A program made the position numbers and the translations under genes. The notes below the pieces were generated by a model. The model ran no database searches. It was not told where the DNA came from and worked only from the letters and a program-made list of their open reading frames with translations. From Rotaria sp. Silwood1 (taxonomy: Eukaryota; Rotifera; Eurotatoria; Philodinida; Philodinidae): a DNA stretch of 64,000 bases. Of the stretch, positions 11,910 to 25,000 are shown piece by piece. The first letter of the stretch is position 1. Each line of letters begins with the position of its first letter. The DNA lies in assembly GCA_905250075.1 (NCBI GenBank), contig CAJNOP010000063.1, positions 812,134-876,133 on the forward strand, in the 5' to 3' direction.

Positions 11910-14439
11910 ATGGATAAAGATATAAAACATTCAGAAACGCATCATCACCATCATCATCATGTTCATCATAAAGTAAAATCTCTATTAAATTCTCCAACAG
12001 TGAAATTATTAGTTTGTTTTCTTGGAATATTTGTTGCTTATCTTTTATTTGGTATTGTTCAAGAATCTATGTAAGATATCAATTTTTTATATGTAAGTGA
12101 TTTTTAAAATAGATTTTTCTATTTCATAGTGTTAAAGGAACATATGGACAACATGATAAATTTACATATATAGTATCATTAGTCTTTTTTCAATGTATTT
12201 TTAATGCAATTGTATCAAAACTAATACTTATTTTACGAAAAACTCATCAAGATACAACACCATCAAAAATGTATGCACTTTCATCATTTACGTATTTATT
12301 TGCTATGCTTGCAAGTAATTATGCTTTAGAATTTGTTAGTTATCCAATGCAGGTTAGAATATTTAAAACAAACTATTAATTTTGTTTTTCTATTGTATAA
12401 ATTTTTTTTCATTTTAAGGTTCTTGGAAAATCAATTAAACCTGTACCAGTTATGCTTTTGGGTGTATTAGTTGCAAGAAAACGATATCCATTAATAAAAT
12501 ATTTTTATGTTTTATTAATTGTTCTTGGTAAAAGAGTTTCTTTTTTGTTTTTGTTTTAATTAATAATTAAATTGTTTTAAATATTTTAGGTGTTGTTTTA
12601 TTTATGTATAAGAAACCAAAAGAAACAAAAGTTATTGATACCGGTGATTTAATAGGTATTGGAGAATTTCTTTTGGTAAGTTGTCAAATGAATTAATGAT
12701 CAATTTTATTGAGTTATTTCATTCGTTAATGAAATGATTTCATAGAATAAAAATGTGTTTATCTTTAAATATCCTGGAACAAATGATGAAGAAACATGTT
12801 GAAATATCAAATTGCTTTTGAAAAGAATTTGAATTAGTAGCTTATTATTGCTGAGATACTGGTTATTTTAGAACAATATTACAATTCTTCTCAGAAAAAC
12901 AAAAGTTTGCATAGAGACAGATCTTAATAACAATAGTTTATTGTAAAAAAAGTTTCAGATGTTTTGATTGCTTCTATTCTAAGATAAGGCTATGGTAAAA
13001 GAATGTTTTTTTTTTCCATACCGCTCGTATACAATGGCCAATTTCGATATTCTCATTTCTGGATAGACACAATTGAAAACTTTTACAGTAAGCTATTCTT
13101 CTTAAGGCCTATTTCAGTGCAAAATTTCAAGTCGAAATCATATTTTACGAAGAAGACCGTAATATATTGCTAAAAAATACAGTAATCTTGACAGGAATAA
13201 GCTATTAGTCCGAATTCTTCTTAGAGTATTCCTAGCTTATTTTGGACAATATATGATGTACATAGTCTTAATTCAAAAGTGATTTGATACCTTGAGATGA
13301 GTTAGTCCATAGGAGAAAAAAGTTAAAATGTTCTGTAGGGTTAAACGAATTATCTTAGAAATCATGTCAATCAGAACATAATTCAAGAGAGATGACCCAA
13401 AAATAGTACTAGTCATCCATTGAACAAATCAGTATTGAAGAATTTTTAGATATGATAAAAATAAAGTTTGAAATAGTTTTCTTTAAATAGGGCATACAAA
13501 AGACATATATTTCCATTGCATGCATTATCCATAAAAACTATTGAAAAATTAAACTGAATTTATTCTTTGTTAGCAAGATAACAGAGAATGAATAACGAAC
13601 TAAAAAGATTCTCTTGTAATCGGATGAAAATTTTTAAATCCTTTAATCTGATCTTTCAACATAGATTTATGATAAAAGAACTTGTACAGATAACTCTTTC
13701 AAAAAATTATAATCAAATAAAAGATAGTCTTCTTTTTTTCATTTTGCTTAAAATGGCTCAGGATATTGATATAGGAAAAATGCTCACATATATCAACATT
13801 GTTTTCTGTCTGTTTATGTGAGATTTACGCGTACTGAGTTCTTAAGAATAGAATATGATATTCATAAAAATTTTTGCAATGAATTTGAAATTTGATTATC
13901 ATTGATATTTTTCTAATTTAGTTTGTTTCACTGGTATTTGATGGTTTAACTGGTGGTATACAAGATAAAATTCGTGATAAACAGAAAGTTCAAGCTTATC
14001 ATATGATGTTTTCAATGAATATCTGGTCATGTTTATGGGCATCTATTGGCATATTAATCACAGGTGAAATGTATGGTTTATATACTTTTCTCAAAGTTTA
14101 TCCTCATGTCATTTTCAAAATGTTTTTACTTGGTTTAACTGGTGCCATTGGTCAAGTAAGTAAATTAAATAAATTTTATATTTTTCTTTTAAAACAAAAA
14201 AAAAAAAATAGAAAACTCAAAATATGAAAATTTAATTTTAGAATTTTATCTTTCTTACTATTGAATGGTTTGGTCCATTGACATGTTCAATATTTACAAC
14301 AACAAGAAAATTTTTCACTATACTTTGTTCTATACTTATCTTTGGTAATCCAATAACACAACAACAAATGTTTGGAACAGCATTAGTTTTTGTTGGTTTG
14401 TTTTTAGAACAATTTTATGGAAAGAAAAAACATAAATAG
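11910..14439 (+). CDS. SLC35B1: SLC35B1-type ER nucleotide transporter (AXER)
   Basis: Multi-pass transporter of the SLC35B family. Mammalian SLC35B1 has been described as the ER ATP/ADP exchanger. Six exons: 11910-12070, 12130-12352, 12419-12527, 12590-12675, 13922-14155, 14242-14439, giving 336 residues (human 322). Family blocks are plain: [60 protein letters not shown]. The N-terminus has an unusual run of histidines ([10 protein letters not shown]). The last four residues, KKHK, fit a KKxx ER-retrieval signal. Intron 4 (12676-13921) is 1.25 kb and carries a foldback repeat; the others are 50-90 bp. It is divergent from AP3D1. Confidence 0.95.
12836..13225. repeat. Foldback-family copy, SLC35B1 intron 4
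   Basis: Imperfect inverted arms at about 12836-12930 and 13105-13225. TAGCTTATT and the CAATATTAC block on the left return inverted on the right. The core is present twice in opposite orientation (AAAGTTTGCATAGA, and TTTCAAGTCGAAATC inverted). It belongs to the same dispersed family as the intron copies in AP3D1. Confidence 0.55.
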
Positions 14440-14602
14440 AGATCTAAACTTCATTTTAAAGTGCGTTATTAATGTTGCTTCTTATAGGATAATAACCGAA
14501 TAAAAATCAGCAAATATATGTTAAAAATAGATTATTTTTTCTTCAGTGTATCTTTATGCGTTATGAATGATTAAAACAGAAGAAAACATTCATGTAAAAC
14601 TC

Positions 14603-15330
14603 GAATAATTAACTAACGGGTGGGCCGAAAGTTTGGAGAAGATAAAATATTTATTCATTTTTCATCAGTTAGAAGTTATTCTAGATGAATGGAAAAAGAT
14701 GGGTAGGGATCAGAATTTAATGCTCTTTCCGGATATGAGTTCAGAAGTTCTGTGTCTATTTTTTTTTTGAAAGCAGTGACACAATCGTTGAGTTGCGTAA
14801 AAAATTAGTTTGATGTACAAAAATTTTTTTTTTTAATATTTTAATATTTTTACTGTTCTGATTCGAAACTCAACGTTGAAACTTTCGTTCATGTATGAGA
14901 TTGTAGAGTGCGTTCGGTTTCATTTCATTATCTTACATAATATCTAAAATTTTGTTTTCTTATTACCTTCGTTTTTGAAAAAATTAATAACTATATTAGA
15001 ATTCGATATCATATGTTGTAGAGAACTGTCTGCTCTTCAAAACTATCATATTCAACCATTTTTAGTATTTTTTTCATAAAACTCACGTGAGAAACAAATG
15101 CCTATGTATTCGTCAAGCAATTCAATTATTCGGCATGTTCAAAGATTGTCTCACTACGTTCGTACAAAAATAAATACAAAATTTCTGACTCCATATTCGG
15201 AAAGAGCACACGATTCTGGGTCGCACCCCTAATTTTTTCATTCGTTTAAAATCCTTTGAAGCGGGTCAAAAATATGCAAATATTTTGTCTCAAAACTTTC
15301 AGCTCACCTATTATTCGAATGGTCGCGTAC
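14603..15330. mobile_element. Inverted-repeat element, family 3, copy 1
   Basis: The left end (14608 on: CGGGTGGGCCGAAAGTTT) and the right end (inverted: AGGTGAGCTGAAAGTTTTGA) pair over about 45 bp. Inner arms also pair: TCAGAATTTAATGCTCTTTC at about 14709 against GGAAAGAGCACACGATTCTG at about 15199. It is about 0.7 kb with no coding capacity. A second, more decayed copy lies at 28510-29290. The terminal sequence is reminiscent of Tc1/mariner-type ends, but no TA duplication is certain. Confidence 0.6.
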
Positions 15331-15335
15331 TCGAG

Positions 15336-15450
15336 TATCGGAACATTAGATTAGTTTAATATGGAAATATTCGATTAGCTGAATATTAAAATATTCAACT
15401 AATTGAATATTCGAATATTCAAATATTCGAGTAATTGAATATTCACGATC
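15336..15450. repeat. Cluster of GAATATTC-type palindromes
   Basis: About 110 bp in which the palindromes GAATATTC and AAATATTC and the words ATTCGA and AATTGAATATTC recur every 10-15 bp on both strands. It is a low-complexity, self-complementary array able to form alternative hairpins. No gene overlaps it. Confidence 0.6.
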
Positions 15451-17089
15451 CAAATTTGACATATATGTACAAAACAAATAGCAGTATGTGTGAGTGCGGT
15501 GGAAGATGAACACAGAGGAAAGCACACAAAACCCAAAATACCAAGCGTGAGTGTCACGAAATACAGACACACGAGAAAGAACAGATAAGTCATCGCTTTC
15601 TCTTTGCTACACGACGAAAAAATAAATAAGTCATACGCAGACAGATTGAGAACGTCAAAAGCGCAATAGATAAGTTGAAAAGTTGAAGAATACTTGAATA
15701 GTTGTTACGAGCTAACGACTTCTATACTATTGAAAGAAAAGATTAAGATATGTTGGTGTGAGCATGAACAAAAAGAAATAAATAGACATGTTTGAATGTG
15801 ATAACGAACGTACATTAAAAAAGAATAGATACAGACCATCTGTCATAATTCTATTCGTCGATTTTGAACTTAACAAAATCATTATAAATTAGTTGTTGTT
15901 AATGACAACTATGAATTTTAAAAATATGCATGAAAAATTTTTAAAGGTTCTATTTAAGATCAAATGATAAGAATAATGTACGTTTGTACTTCATTGAGTT
16001 CTTTTCTTTTAATAATGCTATTTTGATCACTGTAACAATAGGTTCCGAAAAATGCAACATGAATTCGATATCGAATACGAATAAAATCAAATCAGAAAAA
16101 TATCTTTTTCAATTAGAAGATAAAAGAAGTGGAAAAAATAATTTTAGTTGACGTGTTGATAATCATATCACCATCTGATGAAATATCGCACACCTCTTGA
16201 TATAATGGTTCTTTTTTTATGCTACAACAATATCTGGTCATACCCATGTAATGATAACGATTGTCTATGCTTGTGTGTTCTCTTGTGCATGTATGTTCTT
16301 ATTCTGCCTTTTATCCTTTGTTCTATGTATTTTTTTTCTCTTACTCATACTCTTTCTCTTTTCTATATAAACCTGTGCGGTATGTGAAGTCGTTACATTC
16401 TGACGATATGACATAGCTCAATAAGTATTAAATGCATCGAAATTGATGATAAATGGCTTCTTCAATTTGTCGTTACAGTTAAGTAGAAAAAGAAACCTTA
16501 TTAATTATTATTTGTACACATAATTTATTACGATTATTGAATTATTGTTTGTAATAGTGAAGAATTTTTTTAATATATTTGAAATACTTATTCTTTATCT
16601 AAGGAATTGTTTTTAAAATTAATATCTAAGATAAAATAATTAATTCATATAATATTATATTACTATTTAATTTTAGTATTTAAAAACAAACAATAATCTG
16701 CAACTATTCTTATAAATATTATCAATAAAAGATAATTAGAGAATATTTTCTATGACGATCAATTTTTTTTTTATTTTTGTAGAAATATTCGATTAAATAC
16801 ATCATCTAGAGAAATATTTAAAATAAATCAAGAAAACTAATTTAGAATGCTAATTATTTAAAAATTTCAATGTTCTTTTGATTATATACCGTTGTAACTT
16901 TATACATAAGCAAGATTACTACATAAAATATATTAAAATATGTTTCTTTTTTTTGCTATTGATGATTGTAAAAATCTTCCAACTAGTAAAACAGCTACTT
17001 TTATTGCTGAGTCACATTCAATTCTTGTTGAAAATTTAAGTAATCTAATATCACATCAAAGATCAAAACATTTTTATTATTTTCTAGTA

Positions 17090-17640
17090 TGATGATTATA
17101 CTAGCTGTCATTACACGCTAGAAAGAATTTGAATTGTGTTTAGAGTAGATTAAATTGTCTTGAACAAGAATATAAGAAAATAAAAATGATTATCAGATTT
17201 ACAAAAAATAGGATCTCTAGAAAATCAAACCTCTAATTCATGTTTTAAGACTATTTACAATTATGAAGCAACTCATTGTCTACAAAAAGAGACGTCTCTG
17301 AAGTCGCTACGACATTTTTTAACTGTGATATAGCAATATTTATAAAGTCAATTTTGTCTCACTATTTTCTTTTGAGCTTACAATCAAATTACTATATATC
17401 AGCTGAAAAATGTCTTCCAAAACTTGAAGACGTCTCAGTTTGTAGAGAATTGTTTGTTCTATCATTATAGGTAGTTATTAAAAATTATATTCATACATTC
17501 TAGATCCTGAAAAACTAAGATTATGATTTTCCAAAAGATCCTATCTTTGAAAATCTGATAATAATTATTCTTTCCGTCTATTCTTATTGAAAACAATTTT
17601 CTCCGCTCGAATCACTATTTAGGTTTGTAGCGCTTAAGAC
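17090..17640. repeat. Inverted repeat, family 2
   Basis: Arms at about 17150-17310 and 17410-17605 pair imperfectly. AAGAATATAAGAAAATAAAA with ATTATCAGATTT and ATAGGATCT on the left are matched inverted on the right, as are inner blocks around GAGACGTCTCTGAAG (17289) and CTTGAAGACGTCTCAG (17425). The outer arm sequence is shared with the repeat that flanks the element at 10188-10794. Confidence 0.6.
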
Positions 17641-19000
17641 AGAGGAAGAAATTACAAAATAACCTTAGTGAATAATTTAGGGTATTCAATTCATTTTTTT
17701 TTTCTAGCGATACATAACATGTATTAGTATTGTTTCATAAAATACGTCGTTTCAGCATGTTTACTTAGATGTTTTTCAAAATAAATACAAAGATTACATA
17801 CTTCATCTTTGCACTCTCAAGTGCTTTTGTTAGTTATATAATCAGTGATTCATTTTTTGCTTCTACCTTATAAGGAAATTTTCTCAATGTTCGATGTTCT
17901 GTCCTTCTAGAATTATGATTAAATTAGTAAATTTTCAACTGAAGAAAAAATATCTGACAGAAGATAGAATGCTGTACAATTTATCTGAAATCTTACTCAT
18001 GATATATGTAACTTTCAGATCAATCTAATATAAGTGAGACTTATTGATAAGCTAGAATTTCCGATAAGACTTGCAAAATTCAACATCTCGCTCAATAGGT
18101 TACTTGAGATCGAAAAATTGAATAAAATAGTTATGATTCACAAAGAGAAAAGCATAGACACTTTCCTTTTTCTTGTATGTAGACAAACTATATACCAGAT
18201 CAATTCGCGACAGTTAAACATGTTGATTCGTTTCGTTTAATCTTAATAGAAAATCTTTTATAATGAATAACGTATTGAATTACTTTACGAACTATGACTT
18301 TCGATATGAATTTTGTTTTCTAAAGACTGATGATATGCAATATCTTCGATTTGAAATTCTCCTATACCTGAATTCGAATTGTATCTAGCAAAATATTCAT
18401 TTTCATTCATCCGAAGTTATTCTAACAAATGTCTAAATAAATTAATGAGAACCATTATATAACCGAAGTCAATATCTTTTATAACCTATTATAACCTTTT
18501 CTTTACATCAATAACCTCTCTCTTAAAGGTGTGTCTCAACCAAAAAAAAGGAATCATATCAAACTCTTTATAATTAAACCAAGAAATGTACCTTTGAAGC
18601 TTTCAATTTGTTAAACAAATTCTTTGTTTGATGAGTGTCTATTAAAAGTAAATAAATGACACTTTAGCATAAGTCAATGATTATTCTTTTTTTCTTCCTA
18701 CGTTCTATCGTTTCGTTCTGTGCCTGCTTTTTTTAGATACCTAACTTTCTAAATGCAAGTCGACTTGTTAGAGGATGTGTCATACGTCGAAATAAAAGAA
18801 AGGCAAACGCTCGTGTCTAATATATATTTATATATTAAGTGCGAAGTACGATCTTTTTTTTTCTTCGTTTCTTTCTTTCGTTCGATTATTTTTAAACAAG
18901 GCCACGAGAAAGCAGTGACTGCTTTATTATTATTTTTTGCTTCGTGATAGGTGTAGCAAGTACTTTTCGTTCTAGATTTAAATATCGTTTAATTTAAATT

Positions 19001-22000
19001 ATGTCGAAATCAACAACTAAATCATCAACAACTAAAGTGCCATTGACAGATAAAGATCGACGTAAACAAATATCTATTCGTGGCTTACCATTGCTTGAAA
19101 ATGTAGCATCTGTTAAAAAAACATTTAATCGTCATTTACATTTTACTGTTGTTAAAGATCGTAATGTAGCTACAAATCGTGATTATTTTTTATCAGCAGC
19201 TTATACTGTACGTGATCATCTTGTTGGTCGATGGATTCGTACTCAACAACATTATTATGATAATGATCCAAAACGTGTTTATTATTTATCATTAGAATAT
19301 TATATGGGACGATCATTATCAAATATGATGATTAATCTTGGAATTGAATCGGAATTAGATGAAGCTTTATATGAAGTATAAAAAATTGTATTTCATTTTT
19401 GTTTCTTATAATTGTAATTTATTTAGCTTGGTTTATCAATTGAAGAATTAGAAGAATTTGAAGAAGATGCTGGATTAGGTAATGGTGGTCTTGGTCGACT
19501 TGCTGCTTGTTTTCTTGATTCTATGGCTACACTTGGAATAGCTGGTTACGGTTATGGATTACGGTAGAGAATTATTTTTTTTTCTTTTTTTATGTATCAA
19601 ATGTCTTGTACGTTAATTTAATTTGATTAGTTATGAATTTGGTATATTTCAACAAACAATTAAAGATGGTTTTCAATGTGAAGAACCTGATGATTGGTAA
19701 TAAGATTTTTAGAAAAAAATTTATTTTTGTTTAAAATTATATTTAGGTTACGTTATGGAAATCCATGGGAAATTCCTCGACCAGAATATCAAATTCCAGT
19801 TAATCTTTATGGTCGTGTTATTGAACAAGATGGAAAACCAAAATGGGTTGATACAAAGGTTTTTAATTGAAATTTGATACAAAAAAAATAAATTTTATTT
19901 TATTATATTTATCTTTAGGTTATTATGGCTATGCCTTATGATACTCCAGTTCCAGGTTTCAATAACAATGTTAGTAATAGCATGAAGAAAAGAAAAAAGA
20001 AATCCCTTATTTTGATATTCTAGGTCGTTAATACACTTCGATTATGGAGTGCAAAAGCAGCACAAAAATTTAATTTTCAATTTTGTTCGTTATTCTATTT
20101 TTGGTCATTCTTTGTCGTTTATTTTCTTTCTGTTTCTTTTTTTTGTTTAGTCAATGACGGAGATTACCTTAATGCAGTCAGCGAGCAAAGTTTAGCTGAA
20201 AATGTTACACGTGTACTCTATCCAAATGATAATGTAAAATTTCAATACTTATTTTGTGTAGGATTACTAAAATGAAAATTTTTTTGTAATATTTAGTATC
20301 AACAAGGCAAAGAACTTCGTCTTAAACAAGAATATTTTCTTGTTGCTGCTACTCTATCAGATATAATTCGACGATATAAACATTCGAAATTTGGAGTTTC
20401 TTCAACAACTCGAGATGATTTTAGTACTTTTTCAGATAAGGTAAGAATCAATTTCAAAGGTCATTTGTAAGGTTTCGAAATGAGGCATTTAATCTGCTTC
20501 AAAAACACCTTTCGAGTGGATTTTATTAGAAGAGATTGATGGGTTAGGCAAGTGTACACTTTTGTTAGACTGCTCAGTCTGAACTGTAGTTCTTTTTTTC
20601 TAAGGAAAGTTTATGCGTCTTGTAATTGATAACAACCAGAGAATATTTACTGTGCAGGTGGTTCGGAAGTTATATTTAAACAAGAAATAGAACAGTATTT
20701 TTTTCTCCACAGTTGAATATTGGTTTTCATTTACCTACACGATTAATTGTTGAATTAGTCGTATTAAAAAAAAATTTGATTGTGTTTAGTATTTTTTCTG
20801 TCATTAGAGTATTTAATTTTTAAACAGTTAAACTTTATAAATCGATGACAATTATGATGATTGGTATCTTATCTCGAAGTATAACATATGTGTCGAAAGT
20901 TGGTCTAGTGTTATATTCACCAGTTGTAGAGACGAATAGTTCGAAGAAAATAGTTACAATTTGAGTCACTGAATGAAAAATCGAGAAGAACGCATTCAAC
21001 AATTATCGCAATTAGAATCGGTTAAAACTCAATTATCTGAAAACAATCAGATGATTTTACATGAGTAAGTGATATGAATATTATGGAAGTGAAGCACTAT
21101 TAACAATACTATTAACGGCGAAATGCTTGCGAATCGAATTTTCGATGGATATTTTCATGAGTTACTCAATAAGTTATGGAACTAGGTTCAAAATATTTGA
21201 AAACATCAACTATGGCTCAGCTGCAGTTGGGAATCGTTGAAGTTTTTAAGTATTTCGACCGTAGTACTATGGCTCATTGAGTGAATTTGAAAATTTTTTT
21301 CTAAAACAATCAACTCAATGAGTTCTACAAAGGGTGTGGATGTGTGCTTATGACTATAGCTGTCAATAAATATTCCCTTTGCTAACACTCACACACCATT
21401 CTTTGTTTGCATCAACTACTACAGAGTCAGCTATTATTCGACAGTATTGTCTAAACCACAGATGAGCACAGGACAAGATTTTCTTTTCTGTCCTACCCTG
21501 TTCTACTAGCTATCTCGGTCCTGGCGGGTGGCAGGACAGAGCAAAACATCAAAATCTTGTCCTGTCCTGTTTTTGCCCTGTTAATTTTTCGGTACTGGCG
21601 GGCGTTAGGACAAAACATCACGACTTCTGCCGTTTTTCTGCCAATTAAATCCGTTTTCACAGGTTGTAAAATACCAAGAGTAAGAGTTTTACTTTTACTT
21701 TCATTGTACAAAGCAAATATCACCAATTAATATTTTCTAACTAATGGATTTTATACTATTTTCAAAAAAAAAAATATTAGAGATGAGCACAGAACAAGGT
21801 TTTTTTTAATCTATCCTGTTCTGTTCTGCTAACTTTTCTGTCTTGGCGAGCGGTAGGACAGAATAATAAGACGTCCTGCCCTGTGCTTATCGCTGGTCTA
21901 AACTTTAGGAAACTTATCCTGCAAGGTAAGGTAACCTTGTACATCTCTATTATCATTAACCTTGTTATCATCAATTATTGATCATATTATTCAGTTTTTC

Positions 22001-25000
22001 GTCAACTTGATTGATTCCATTATGAAAAATATACTAAGAATAATAATTCATTTTTAAGGTTGCTATTCAATTAAATGATACTCATCCAGCATTAACTATT
22101 GCTGAATTAATGCGTTTATTAGTTGATATTGAAGGTTTAAGTTGGAATGTTGCATGGAATGTAACAAAACGAGCATGTGCATATACAAATCATACACTTA
22201 TGCCTGAAGCTGTTGAACGATGGTCAGTTGGTTTATTACAACATGTTTTACCACGACATTTACAAATTATTTATGATATTAATTTACGTCATCTTCAAGT
22301 AAAGAAAATAAAAAAAAAGTCTTATTATATTTTTTTTTTGATTTTATATATGTTAAAATTTCTTAGGAAGTTTCTGTTCGTTTTCCAAATGATATGAATC
22401 GTCTTCGTGATTTATCAATTGTTGAAGAAGAGGGTGAAAAACGTATTAATATGGCTCATTTAGCTATTGTTGTAAGTAAAAATAATGATTTATTCTATGA
22501 ATAAAAAAAAACACTTTTACTTTATAATTTTAGGGATCACATGCAGTTAATGGTGTTGCAAAAATTCATTCTGACCTTCTTAAAACAACTCTGTAAATAG
22601 ATGTATAATTATTGAATAAGATTGATCTTCTTTTGTTTTTTTTTTGTAGTTTTAAACCATTTTATGAATTAACACCAGAAAAATTTCAAAATAAAACTAA
22701 TGGTATAACACCTCGTCGTTGGTTAGTTCTTAGTAATCCAAATTTAAGTGATGTTATTGCTGAAGTAAAAATTTGTTTTTTCTTTTTCTGCTCGATAAAA
22801 ATTTTGTATTAATAAATTTATTATTATTTTTTTTTTTTTGTTTTTATATATAGAAAATTGGTGAAGATTGGATAACAAATCTTGGTGAACTTAAACGTTT
22901 AAAAGAATTTGTTAATGATGAAGTATTTATACGTGATATTCAACAAGTTAAACAAGAAAATAAACATCGTTTAGCTGAATGGCTTCTTAAAGAACAACAT
23001 CAACAAATAAATCCAATGTCATTATTTGATATGCAAGTTAAACGTATTCATGAATATAAACGACAATTATTAAATATATTACATATTATTACATTATATA
23101 ATCGTATTAAAGTTAATCCCGATGGAAAATATGTACCACGTACTGTTATGATTGGTGGAAAGGTATGATATAGAATATGTAAATAATTTTATTCTTATCT
23201 TTTTTTTAATAGGCCGCACCAGGTTATCATATGGCAAAGAAGATTATTAAATTAGTAAATAGAAAAACAAAAAAAAAATTTTTGAAAACAAAAAAGACAT
23301 TATTTATTCTATAGGTCAATAGTGTTAGTAAAATTGTGAATAATGATCCAATTATTGGTGATCGTCTTAAAGTTGTTTTCCTTGAAAATGTAAGTATTCT
23401 TTTTTATACATAGATATACAATATGGTTAATGAGGGAAATTTTTCAAATCAATAAATTGCTTTTGAATCGAAATTAAGTACGTTATTTAGAACCAAATAA
23501 GATACGTGAAAGTTGTTAGTTTTTTATGAGTGATGTATAAGACCCGGTCTCTATGCAAAGTTTAAAGTCAAAATTGAAAAATATTATGAAAGTGCAATGT
23601 CGCAGCAGCAATAGCCTAAGAGTCTGAACTTATTTAATATAGATAGTCTCGACAAAAAAAAGCAATTCATCAGTTCGAAAACATCTCTAATAAGTTGATT
23701 TCTGTGATAGGGATCATCTTCTCAGTATTTAGGTGAATCTATTTTCATGATAGAATCATTTCAAGTGATCTTATGACTAGAGTTTTCTGAAGATTTCAAC
23801 TCAAAAGAATGTCCTATGTATGAGATATCGAATTTTTAAAATATCATCAATATCCTACGGAATAAAAATAATTGTAATGCATCTCGGACAGAGATGTCCA
23901 TGGCGGCGTTGCCGCTGCCGCCGTGGCGGTGGCGGCGCGGCAGCGGCAGGTTTCTTAAAAACTCATCGCGGCAGCGGCAGAGTTTTTAAAAGCTCATTGC
24001 GGCAGCGGCGCGGTAGCGGCAGCATTTTTTTTTCGAGGACATTGAAAAACTGCATGAATTTAATAGAATTTCATTGTTTACAAATGAAACACCCCAAGAC
24101 TGAATGAATCTGATGGTCTAGTACCAATATTTCTGGTCCAATACAGTTGCAGCAGTGAAAATCGAAACACTTTTTTATAAACCATCGTGGCGCGGCAACG
24201 GCAGAGTTTCAGCCGCGATGGGCATCTCTGCTCTCAGATAACCTTTTAAAATCAACTTTTAAATTCAAATTTTACACAAATAAAATTTTTCACAGAACTA
24301 ATTAATTGCGAAACTGTCCGACTATCTACTGTCACCTATTATTCATGCATAAATATCTGGATAATTCATCTTTCTCTTGATTTTTTTTTGTAAAATCTTT
24401 ATTTTTGTAGTATCGTGTAACAATGGCTGAACAAATTATTCCAGGTGCTGATTTATCAGAACAAATCTCACTTGCTGGTATGGAAGCAAGTGGAACATCA
24501 AATATGAAATTTATGTTAAATGGTGCTTTAACAATTTGTACATTAGATGGTGCAAATGTTGAAATGGCTGAAGAAGTTGGAAATGAAAACATATTTATAT
24601 TTGGTATGACAGTTGAAGAAGTTGAAAAACGTAAAAAAGAAGGGTAAAAAAAATAATTTGTGATGTTCTATTTTTTTGTTTTTTTTGATAGAAAAAAGAA
24701 CTTTATTTATTTGATTCTTATGTAGATATAATCCAAAACATTTTTATGAACATAATGATGAACTTAAACAAGCTATTGATCAAATTAAAAATGGTTATTT
24801 TTCACCTGAAAATCCTGATTTATTTCATGATGTTGCTAATAGTTTATTAAGTGAAAATGGCGATCAGTATGTTTATTTCAAAAACAAAAAAAAAGAACAA
24901 TTTTTCTTTTTATGTTTTTAGTTACATGCTTTTAGCTGATTATGAAAGTTATATTAAATGTCAAGATAGAGTTTCTGAACTATTTAAAGTTAATTTTTTT

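Larger units (their letters stand above)
14440..19000. other. Gene-free interval between SLC35B1 and PYG
   Basis: No exon is supported. The interval holds two inverted-repeat elements (14603-15330 and 17090-17640) and an AT palindrome cluster (15336-15450). The last few hundred bases should include the PYG promoter and 5' UTR, but I see no clear core-promoter motif. Confidence 0.5.

Noticed and set aside
16178-18240. Several 60-70 codon ORFs between SLC35B1 and PYG
   Set aside because: Length expected by chance in AT-rich DNA; some fall within the inverted repeat at 17090-17640.
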